Positions 57,421-64,000 of a stretch of DNA of 64,000 nt are shown here, piece after piece. Each line of letters starts with the position of its first letter. The first letter of the stretch is position 1. The notes beneath the pieces are model-generated. The model was not told where the DNA came from. It was given only the letters and a program-made list of their open reading frames with translations, and did no database searches. This DNA is from VGRF01 sp964460485 (GTDB taxonomy: Bacteria; Myxococcota_A; UBA9160; UBA6930): NCBI GenBank assembly GCA_964460485.1, contig CAYWRY010000002.1, forward strand, positions 1 to 64,000, read 5' to 3'. The translations under genes were made by a program, and so were the position numbers.

Positions 57421-58542
57421 TCACCTCGCGGGGTCGAGCACTTCCTTGAAGCCGTACCGAACGTGCGGCCCGATCGCGATCTGCTCCAGCACGCCGATCC
57501 CGCGCTGGTTCCCCATGCGGACCTTCATCACCTGCTGGATGTGCTGGTTCTCCATCGCCATCTCGTTCACGTCGGCGAGCCGCCAGCTCTCGCCGGCGAT
57601 CGCGAGCTCGCCCTTCCAGCGTCCATGCCCCCACTCGGGATGCGAGTAGCCGATGCCCTTCATGCGGAACGCGAGGGTGGGCTCCATGGCGATCTCGAGC
57701 CGCTCGCCGTTCTGCTTGTGCAGCGTGAGCTCCGCGCCGCCGGCACGGCGCGTGCCCGGCACGTAGACGAGCCGGTGCTCGGCGCCAGCGAGTAGCTCGG
57801 TTCCGGGATCCTCGACGCCGGGAATCTGCTTCGGGTCGTCGTAGACCGGGCAGATCATCCCGTCGAAGTGCCAGGGCTGGCCCCAGCGATCTTCGAACAG
57901 GCACATGTGCGTGCACTTGTCGGACCAGTGCAGGGGTGCCCACAGGAAGAAGAACTGCGGCGGTGCCTGCGGCGGCGCGCCGGCCGGGTCGCCTTCACCC
58001 ACCGGCCGGATGCCCCAGGAGCGGTCCTTCGTGCCGTAGTTGCGGCTCGGGTCCAGGCGCAGCGTCTTGCCCGCATAGCGCAGCTCGCCCTGCCAGCGGC
58101 CGAACTGATTGAAGCGCGTGGCGTCCATCAGCCCCTTGCCGCGCCCGTGGGTCTGGCGGCCCTCCTCGATGTTCGCGGTGCGCGGGATCCACAGCAGCTC
58201 GCCGCTGATGCCAGTGCTGTTGTCGTCGACGGTGACGCGCAGCGACATCATCGGCTCGAGGATCTCGATGCGGAACGGCCCGACGACCAGGTCGCTCGGC
58301 TCGCGCGGCGCGCGCCGCGAGGCGTGAAAGGCGTGCTGCTCGCCGTCGATGGCGAGCGAGACGCCGCAGTCCATGATGCCGAGGTTCGGGTAGACCGCGG
58401 CGCCGATGCCCAGATACCAGCTGCCGTCGTCGGCGTAGCCGTTGAACCAGTAGCGGTCGTAGGCGTTCCGGCTGGCGGTCGCGACGTGGAGGATCGGCTC
58501 GGGAGTCTGGTGAATCGGGAAGTCGTCGAAGCGGCTCAGCAT
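57421..58542 (-). CDS. conserved-looking protein of unknown function
   Basis: 373 aa, ATG at 58542 with GAGGAG upstream. No signal peptide. It is Trp/Tyr/Gly rich with beta-strand patterns (ASRNAYDRYWFNGYADDGSWYLG in part, PHVRYGFKEVLDPAR at the end). Blocks such as GTKDRSWGIRPVGEGD, FFLWAPLHWSDKCTHMCLFED and EWGHGRWKGEL recall the lipocalin-like CrtC/AttH fold, where two domains bind a lipophilic molecule. I would not assign hydratase activity. Being coupled to an AraC regulator and VOC/cupin genes, it may act on a lipid-like substrate. Confidence 0.7.
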   Translation of the reverse strand: MLSRFDDFPIHQTPEPILHVATASRNAYDRYWFNGYADDGSWYLGIGAAVYPNLGIMDCGVSLAIDGEQHAFHASRRAPREPSDLVVGPFRIEILEPMMSLRVTVDDNSTGISGELLWIPRTANIEEGRQTHGRGKGLMDATRFNQFGRWQGELRYAGKTLRLDPSRNYGTKDRSWGIRPVGEGDPAGAPPQAPPQFFFLWAPLHWSDKCTHMCLFEDRWGQPWHFDGMICPVYDDPKQIPGVEDPGTELLAGAEHRLVYVPGTRRAGGAELTLHKQNGERLEIAMEPTLAFRMKGIGYSHPEWGHGRWKGELAIAGESWRLADVNEMAMENQHIQQVMKVRMGNQRGIGVLEQIAIGPHVRYGFKEVLDPAR

Positions 58543-58680
58543 GCGAAGGCGCTCCTCGTTCTCTTGGCCTCGAGGTGTGCAGACGCACAGCTTACGACAG
58601 GCAAGGAAGGGGCGAGGCGACGTCGGTGGCAGGGCGAATGCGGCCGGCGGCGCCGCGCGCCGCGGCTGACCCGCTTCGAG

Positions 58681-58796
58681 CGCGGGCGACGCTTCGCGTC
58701 GCCGCTGGTCCTCCCTTCGGAAGAAGAGATCGCGGGCGACGGTTGGCGTCGCTTCTGGTCGGCGCCGCCGCTGGTTCTCGCTGCAGAAGAGGAAGA
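58681..58796. repeat. imperfect tandem duplication in a divergent promoter region
   Basis: 58681-58730 and 58731-58796 share CGCGGGCGACG at their starts, then GCGTCGC, a CTGGT-CTC block and a final GAAGAAGAG-type stretch. The second unit is longer by about 16 bases. It occupies the 283-nt gap between the unknown protein and the Tat-lipoprotein gene, so it may hold duplicated operator sites. Confidence 0.5.
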
Positions 58797-58825
58797 GAAT
58801 GGCGAAGTGAACCGGAGGGCGCGCG

Positions 58826-59731
58826 ATGACCCAAAGCTGGACGCGTCGCCGCTTCCTGCGCGCGAATCTCTCCGCCGGGGCCGCGCTCGCCACGGGCAGC
58901 TTGCTCGGTTGCGGAGCCGCCGAGCCGCGGGCGCCGCACGTGCCGCCGCTGCGGCTCTCCTACGCGGGCTTTGCGATGGGCATCCAGAGCTTCTCGCTGC
59001 GCCATTACACGCTCCCGGCTGCGCTCGAGATCGTGGCCGCCCTCGGGCTCTCGCGCGTCGAGCTGATCCCCGAGACGAAGCTCGGCCCGTTCGGCTTCGA
59101 CGGGCACCTGCCGGTGGACGCGAGGCCCCGCGCCCTGGACGCGGCGCTCGCGGCGTGCAGCGAGCGAGGCATCTCGATCGCGGCGCACGGCGTGAACGCC
59201 GTGAGAGACGCGGAGGCTGCGCGCGCTCTCTTCGCATTCGCGCAGCGGGCGCGCGTGCCCGTGCTCACGATCATGCCGAGCGACGATGCGCTGCCGGAGC
59301 TGGACGCGCTGTGCGCGGCAAATCCCGGCGTGCGCCTCGCGATCCACAATCACGGCCCGCACCTGCCCTGGGAGACGGTCGACGAGATCCTCGCGGCGCT
59401 GGGCGGGCGGCACCCGAGCTTCGGCGCGTGCGTCGACACCGGTCACTTCATCCGCAGCGGCATCGATCCCGCCGAGGCGATCCGGCGCTTCGGCGCGCGC
59501 GTGCACGGCGTCCACCTGAAGGACTTCGTCGCGGAGGGCACGCTCGCGGAGGGCTGCATCCTCGGCGACGGGAAGCTCGATCTCGGCGCGGTCTTCCTAG
59601 CGCTGCGCGAGATCGAGTTCGCGGGCGCGCTGTCGCTCGAGTACGAGGAGAATCCCGAGAACGTCGTGCCCGACCTGTCCGCCTGTCTCGAGGCGGCGTC
59701 GGAGGCGGCGGAGCGCGTGGCGCGCGGCTGA
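58826..59731 (+). CDS. exported sugar isomerase/AP-endonuclease-2-fold protein
   Basis: 301 aa, ATG at 58826. The N-terminus has a twin-arginine motif (RRRFLRA) followed by a hydrophobic stretch and a lipobox (SLLGC), so it is probably a Tat-exported lipoprotein. The rest is a TIM barrel of the xylose isomerase-like family: RVELIPETK, LAIHNHGPHLPW, CVDTGHFIRSG, HGVHLKDF and SLEYEENPE supply the usual metal ligands. The family includes sugar-phosphate isomerases and keto-sugar epimerases; the periplasmic location suggests a free sugar-type substrate. Confidence 0.87.
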   Translation: MTQSWTRRRFLRANLSAGAALATGSLLGCGAAEPRAPHVPPLRLSYAGFAMGIQSFSLRHYTLPAALEIVAALGLSRVELIPETKLGPFGFDGHLPVDARPRALDAALAACSERGISIAAHGVNAVRDAEAARALFAFAQRARVPVLTIMPSDDALPELDALCAANPGVRLAIHNHGPHLPWETVDEILAALGGRHPSFGACVDTGHFIRSGIDPAEAIRRFGARVHGVHLKDFVAEGTLAEGCILGDGKLDLGAVFLALREIEFAGALSLEYEENPENVVPDLSACLEAASEAAERVARG

Positions 59732-59799
59732 TCGCGCGGCGCGCAGGCCCGTGCGCTCGCGCGGACGCGCCGATCTCCACTTGCCGCGCAGCTCCGAGG

Positions 59800-60930
59800 T
59801 CAGCCCGCCTGGCGCGCCCGCCACTTCGCGAACGCGAGCCGTTGAGCGGCGAGCTGGTGAGCGCGCGCCGTGTCCTCGGCCTCGCGCGGGAAGGCCGCGA
59901 GGCCGAAGCTCACGCGCAGCGTGATCGGCTCGCGCAGGCCGTCGCGCCGCAGCTCGATCGTGTCGAGCTCGTCGCGCAGCCGCTCGAGCCGCCGCTCGAC
60001 GCCGGGATGGTCGGCCCCGCGCAGCGCGATCGAGAACTCGTCGTCGCCGGAGCGCCCGATCAGATCGGTGGCGCGGAAGCGGTCGGCGAGCGCGCTCGCG
60101 AGCCAGCGCAAGAGCGCGTCGGCGAAGGCCACGCCGTGGGTGCCGCGGATCGCCGGCAGCGCGGTGAACTCGATCTTCGCGACCATCAGCGGCTCGGTCG
60201 CCGCGCTCGCCTGCTGCTGCGCGGCCGCGAGGCAGCGCTCGAAGGCGGCGGCGTGCAGCGCTCCGCTGGCGGTGTCGAGGATGGCGACGCGCTGTAGGCG
60301 CTGTCCGCGCAGCGCGGCGAGCGTGGCTGCGACGCTGGCCGCGCAGCCCGCGAGCAGCGACGGCGCCGCGGCGGCGAGCGAGCCGCGCTCCGTGCCCGAG
60401 GCGTGGAGCGCGGCCAGCGAAAGCGAGCCGACGATACCGGCGAGCGCACACAGACGCGGGTCGCCGCGCGCGGCGAGCACCGCCATGCCCACGGCGAAAG
60501 CGGCGAGGAAGTGACCCGGGCTGACGCGCAGCGCGTGCGGGCCGAGCAGCTCCCAGGCGACGCCGCTGAGCGCCGCCGCGTAGAACGCGCTCACCGCCAG
60601 CACGCCCAGCGGATTCGCGCGCGGATGCTGGATGGAGTCGAGGCGCGTCGCGATGCCGAGGCCGGAGATCAGCGAGAGCAGGATCGTCCACCTGCCGATC
60701 GCACCGCCGGGAATCCACACGAAAAAGAGCGGCAGCGTGAGCAGCGCGAAGGCGGCGACGTGCGTTCGCGTTCGGTCGGTGAACGCCGCTGCGAGCAGCG
60801 CGTCTTCCGGCGCGCCGAACACGAAACGCTTGAGAGACTGCTGCGCGCGCGCCCATAATGCGCGCGGCCGTTGCGCGATGGGCAGCCCGAAGTCCCAGGT
60901 CGGGAGTGAACGCTCCGCGCTCGCTGTCAT
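59800..60930 (-). CDS. membrane protein with degenerate GGDEF domain
   Basis: 376 aa, ATG at 60930. About six membrane segments (residues 50-220) such as AFALLTLPLFFVWIPGG and SPGHFLAAFAVGMAVLAA. The C-terminal domain (about 230-370) has the shape of a diguanylate cyclase, but the signature reads S-G-D-D-E-F instead of GGDEF (GRSGDDEFSIAL). The preceding DxLT-type segment is also altered. It may bind c-di-GMP or GTP without cyclase activity. Convergent with the Tat-lipoprotein gene. Confidence 0.75.
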   Translation of the reverse strand: MTASAERSLPTWDFGLPIAQRPRALWARAQQSLKRFVFGAPEDALLAAAFTDRTRTHVAAFALLTLPLFFVWIPGGAIGRWTILLSLISGLGIATRLDSIQHPRANPLGVLAVSAFYAAALSGVAWELLGPHALRVSPGHFLAAFAVGMAVLAARGDPRLCALAGIVGSLSLAALHASGTERGSLAAAAPSLLAGCAASVAATLAALRGQRLQRVAILDTASGALHAAAFERCLAAAQQQASAATEPLMVAKIEFTALPAIRGTHGVAFADALLRWLASALADRFRATDLIGRSGDDEFSIALRGADHPGVERRLERLRDELDTIELRRDGLREPITLRVSFGLAAFPREAEDTARAHQLAAQRLAFAKWRARQAG

Positions 60931-60986
60931 GCCCCGTTTTCGGCCAGGCCTCGCGACATCTAGAGGCCATTCGCCGGGAGGACGAG

Positions 60987-63260
60987 ATGAAGCGGATCGC
61001 GCTCGTGCTGTTCGTCGTGGGGGTCGCCGCTGGCGCGCTCGTGCTCGCCGCGGGCAGCGGATGGCTGGGACAGAGCGAGGCGCCCGGGACGCCGCGCGGC
61101 GCGGCGCGCAACCCGGCACGCGTCGCCGCGGAAGAGGCCCAGATTGCCGCGACCGCAAGCGCTCTGGCGGTGCCCGAGCCGAAGCAGATCCTGTTCGGCG
61201 ACCTCCACGTCCACACCACGTTCTCGTTCGACGCGTTCATGCTGAGCATGCCGGCGCTGGTGGGAGAGGGCGCTCATCCGCCCGCTGACGCCTGCGACTT
61301 CGCGCGGCACTGCTCGGCCCTCGACTTCTGGTCGATCAACGACCACGCCGAGGGCCTCACCGCCCAGAACTGGATCGACACCGTGGCATCGATCCGCCAG
61401 TGCGACGCGATCGCGGGTGACGGTCCGCGCCCCGACAGCGTCGCGTTCCTCGGTTGGGAGTGGACGCAGATCGGCACCACGCCCGCCGATCACTACGGCC
61501 ACAAGAACGTGGTGTTGCGCGGTCTCGCACCGGAAGAGGTGCCCGCCCGCCCGATCGCCGCGGGAGGGCGCACGCTCCAGATTCGAGCGAGCGGCGGGCC
61601 GAGCTTCCTCGCGCGCAGCGTCGCCGCGCTCGCCGGCGGGCATCCGCGCTATCGCGACCTCGCGCGCTACTTCGCCGAGCGCGACCCCACGAAGTTCTGT
61701 CCCGACGGCGTCTCGACGCGCGAGCTGCCCGTGGACTGCCTCGAGGTGGCCGACACGCCGGCGGTGCTGTTCGACAAGCTCGACGAGTGGGGCATCCCTG
61801 CGCTGGTGATCCCGCACGGCACCACCTGGGGCTTCTACACGCCGCTCGGCTCCACCTGGGACAAGCAGCTCGCCGGGCGCATGCAGGACGACGAGCGCCA
61901 GACGCTGCTCGAGATCTTCTCGGGCCACGGCGACTCGGAGAAGTACCGCGACTTCCGCGACGTCGAATACGACTCGCAGGGCAAGCCGTCGTGTCCACCC
62001 GTGCAGCCCAACTACCTGCCGAGCTGCGTGCGCGCGGGAGAGATCATCCGCGAGCGCTGTCTCGCGGAGGGAACGGACGCGGGCGAGTGCGACGCGCGCG
62101 CTGCGCAGACGCGACAGCTGTACGTCGAGGCCGGCATCGCCGGCCATCTCGTCGTCGACGGCGAGAGCGGCGCGGACTGGCTCGACGCCGGGCAATGCCG
62201 CGACTGCGACCAGCCCGCCTTCAACTACCGGCCCGGCGGCGCCGCCCAGTACATCGCCGCGCTCGGCAACTTCGACGAGGACGCGTCGCGCCCGCGCCGC
62301 TTCCGCTTCGGCTTCCTGGCGGCGAGCGACAACCACTTCGCGCGGCCGGGCACGGGGTTCAAGCAGAAGAGCCGGCGCGGCAATACCGAGTCGAACGGCG
62401 AGCCCGTGGGCGGCATCCTCGCCACGCAGATGGCTGCGGAGGCGCGCCCGCCCGCCTCGCAGCCGCGGCCCTTCGTTGCTGGCGACTACTCCGGCTTCCA
62501 GCTCACCGAGGGCGAGCGGCAGGCCTCGTTCTTCATGATGGGCGGTCTCACGGCGGTGCACGCCGCCGGCCGCGATCGCGCCGCGGTGTGGGACGCCCTC
62601 CAGCGCCGCGAGGTCTACGGCACGACGGGGCAGCGCACGCTGCTCTGGTTCGAGCTCCTGAACGCGCCGGGCGGCCCGGCGCCGATGGGCGCGCAGGCGA
62701 CCCTCGGGGAGGCGCCCGTGTTCCGCGTGCGCGCCGCAGGTGCGCTCGAGCAGAAGCCGGGCTGCCCGGAGGAGTCGACCACGGCGCTGGGCCAGGACGG
62801 CGTCGAGCGATTGTGCAAGGGCGAGTGCCACAACCCGGGCGACGCGCGGCGCCCGATCACGCGCATCGAGGTCGTGCGCATCCGTCCCCAACAAGCGCCG
62901 GGCGAGCCGATCGCGAAGCTGATCGACGATCCGTTCCTCGTGCTGCCGTGCTCGGGCGATCCCGCCGGCTGCAGCGTGGAGTTCACGGACCCCGAGTTCC
63001 CCACGCTCGGGCGCGAGGTGCTCTATTACGCGCGCGCCTACGAGGCGCCGGACCAGGCGATCAACGCCGGCGGCATCCGCTGTGAGCGCGACGAGGCGGG
63101 CAACTGCATCCAGGCGCAGCTCTGCCCGGGGCCCGACGGCGCCGCCGACGACTGCCTCGCGCCGCGCGAGCCGCGGGCGTGGTCGTCGCCGATCTACGTG
63201 AGCTGGGCGGCGGTCGCGGAGGGGCAAGCGACCGCGGTCGCGCAGCGCCAGCGCGAGTGA
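60987..63260 (+). CDS. DUF3604 protein (predicted exported PHP-like hydrolase)
   Basis: 757 aa, ATG at 60987 after GGGAGGAC. An N-terminal signal/anchor (IALVLFVVGVAAGALVLAAG) suggests export. Metal-type motifs resemble the PHP family: FGDLHVHTTFSFDAF, WSINDHAEGL, LVIPHGTTWGFY and FLAASDNHFARPGTG. Cysteines are frequent (CRDC, CPPVQPNYLPSC), which fits a disulfide-bonded periplasmic protein. DUF3604 has no established activity. It is followed by a TonB receptor, so it may process what that receptor imports. Confidence 0.87.
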   Translation: MKRIALVLFVVGVAAGALVLAAGSGWLGQSEAPGTPRGAARNPARVAAEEAQIAATASALAVPEPKQILFGDLHVHTTFSFDAFMLSMPALVGEGAHPPADACDFARHCSALDFWSINDHAEGLTAQNWIDTVASIRQCDAIAGDGPRPDSVAFLGWEWTQIGTTPADHYGHKNVVLRGLAPEEVPARPIAAGGRTLQIRASGGPSFLARSVAALAGGHPRYRDLARYFAERDPTKFCPDGVSTRELPVDCLEVADTPAVLFDKLDEWGIPALVIPHGTTWGFYTPLGSTWDKQLAGRMQDDERQTLLEIFSGHGDSEKYRDFRDVEYDSQGKPSCPPVQPNYLPSCVRAGEIIRERCLAEGTDAGECDARAAQTRQLYVEAGIAGHLVVDGESGADWLDAGQCRDCDQPAFNYRPGGAAQYIAALGNFDEDASRPRRFRFGFLAASDNHFARPGTGFKQKSRRGNTESNGEPVGGILATQMAAEARPPASQPRPFVAGDYSGFQLTEGERQASFFMMGGLTAVHAAGRDRAAVWDALQRREVYGTTGQRTLLWFELLNAPGGPAPMGAQATLGEAPVFRVRAAGALEQKPGCPEESTTALGQDGVERLCKGECHNPGDARRPITRIEVVRIRPQQAPGEPIAKLIDDPFLVLPCSGDPAGCSVEFTDPEFPTLGREVLYYARAYEAPDQAINAGGIRCERDEAGNCIQAQLCPGPDGAADDCLAPREPRAWSSPIYVSWAAVAEGQATAVAQRQRE

Positions 63261-63393
63261 CGCCCAGTCAACCCGGATCCCGAACGAATTCCCTCTTTCG
63301 CCCGCAAGTGACTGCGTACACAATGCCGCGCCCTGTTGGGGCTCGCGGCTCGCACGCGCGCTCCGAGCTGGTGCCGCTCACAAGGAGACAGGA

Positions 63394-64000
63394 ATGCTCG
63401 CGCCCGCCCCCGCCGTGCGTCTCGCACGCACGCTCGCGCTCTCGCTCGCGCTCGCCACGCCGCTCTACGCCCAGGAGACCGAGCCCGCTCCCGCCGAGGA
63501 GACGGCTCCTGCCGAAGAGCTGGCGCCTGCGGAGGAGGCCGCGCCCGACTACGGCGTCGAAGAGATCACGATCACCGCGACCAAGCGCGCGCAGAACATC
63601 CAGGACGTGCCGATCGCGGTCACCGCGATCACGGCGGAGGGCCTCGCCGCGCGCGGCATCACGGACGTGAAGGACCTCCAGCAGGCTGCGCCGAGCCTCG
63701 TGATCACGGACTCGAACAGCACCACCAACGGCGGCGTGATCCGCATCCGCGGCATGGGCACCTCGGGCAACAACCCGGGCCTCGAATCCGCGGTCGGCTC
63801 GTTCATCGACGGCGTGTTCCGCGCGCGCGCCGGCCTCGCGCTCCAAGATCTAGTGGACGTGGATCGCGTCGAGGTGCTGCGCGGTCCCCAGGGCACGCTG
63901 TTCGGCAAGAACACGTCGGCCGGCCTGATCCACATCATCACGAAGCAGCCGGAGTTCGAGTGGAGCGGCCACGTGCAGGGCTCCGTCGGCAACTTCGACC
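63394..64000 (+). CDS. TonB-dependent outer-membrane receptor (5' part, runs off the window)
   Basis: At least 202 aa are visible from ATG at 63394, with AAGGAG upstream; no stop before the right edge. A signal peptide (LARTLALSLALATPLYAQ) is followed by an acidic Ala/Pro/Glu spacer of about 28 residues. The TonB box region is EEITITATKRAQNIQDVPIA. The plug domain shows IRIRGMGTSG, FIDGVFRARAGLAL and VEVLRGPQGTLFGKNTSAG. It resembles receptors for organic substrates found in aromatic and steroid degraders more than siderophore receptors, but the barrel is needed to judge. Confidence 0.92.
   Translation, partial: MLAPAPAVRLARTLALSLALATPLYAQETEPAPAEETAPAEELAPAEEAAPDYGVEEITITATKRAQNIQDVPIAVTAITAEGLAARGITDVKDLQQAAPSLVITDSNSTTNGGVIRIRGMGTSGNNPGLESAVGSFIDGVFRARAGLALQDLVDVDRVEVLRGPQGTLFGKNTSAGLIHIITKQPEFEWSGHVQGSVGNFD

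Noticed and set aside
1..64000. tRNA, rRNA, CRISPR arrays, transposases or phage genes
   Set aside because: I looked for cloverleaf-type gaps, regularly spaced direct repeats and recombinase motifs and saw none. The tandem repeat at 9876-9979 has no spacers and is not CRISPR.

Overview
The window is a high-GC (about 70% by eye), gene-dense chromosomal segment from a Gram-negative bacterium. Lipid A synthesis (lpxD), a TonB-dependent receptor, an outer-membrane barrel protein and a rod-shape MreBCD/PBP2/RodA set show a diderm rod. The tightly overlapping genes, many GTG starts, four sigma factors and the gene order ccsA-hemA-hemC-cobA/hemD-hemB suggest a deltaproteobacterial-type lineage (Myxococcota or a relative). 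That placement is inference; no rRNA or tRNA gene was seen to confirm it. I found no insertion sequence, phage or CRISPR.

Layout. 1-5180: a sigma-70 factor with its own terminator, a PpiD-like periplasmic chaperone on the minus strand, then mreB. 5314-9852: mreC-mreD-mrdA-rodA, coupled by 4-nt overlaps. 9853-11128: a 45-bp tandem repeat, thioredoxin and a macrodomain protein. 11138-16653: a tetrapyrrole operon (CcsA/HemX-like protein, HemA, HemC, SUMT-HemD fusion, HemB), every junction overlapping. 16882-24462: mixed housekeeping genes (LLM oxidoreductase, CBS and UspA stress proteins, lpxD, rnhB, truD, cysK, a TetR regulator). 24836-31441: DNA polymerase I, an ECF sigma/anti-sigma pair, pdxH and a second LLM oxidoreductase.

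32505-42680 is a polyamine island. It holds a PotA-type ATPase, two permeases and a lipoprotein binding protein (PotBCD), a PuuB-like FAD oxidase, a class-III aminotransferase, a deacetylase of the acetylpolyamine amidohydrolase/HDAC superfamily, and two mutually homologous GNAT-like proteins. Together these could import, oxidise or transaminate, and reversibly acetylate polyamines. The two GNAT-like proteins are the least explained part.

42699-48467 is a respiratory island. A B-family heme-copper oxidase subunit I has Gln where the cross-linked active-site Tyr is expected, so nitric-oxide reductase activity is a real possibility. It comes with a CuA subunit II, a one-helix small subunit and a Sco-like protein. 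A divergent gene encodes a cytochrome b / 2x[4Fe-4S] / MvhD-type fusion.

48640-52182 holds two consecutive ECF sigma/anti-sigma pairs. One anti-sigma factor is a zinc-finger/bactofilin-like/membrane fusion; the other is NrsF-like. 52217-64000 is accessory metabolism: an SDR dehydrogenase, a two-domain CoA-transferase, a cupin/VOC/AraC/unknown-protein operon, a Tat-lipoprotein sugar isomerase-like protein, a degenerate GGDEF membrane protein, a DUF3604 protein, and the start of a TonB receptor that runs off the right edge.
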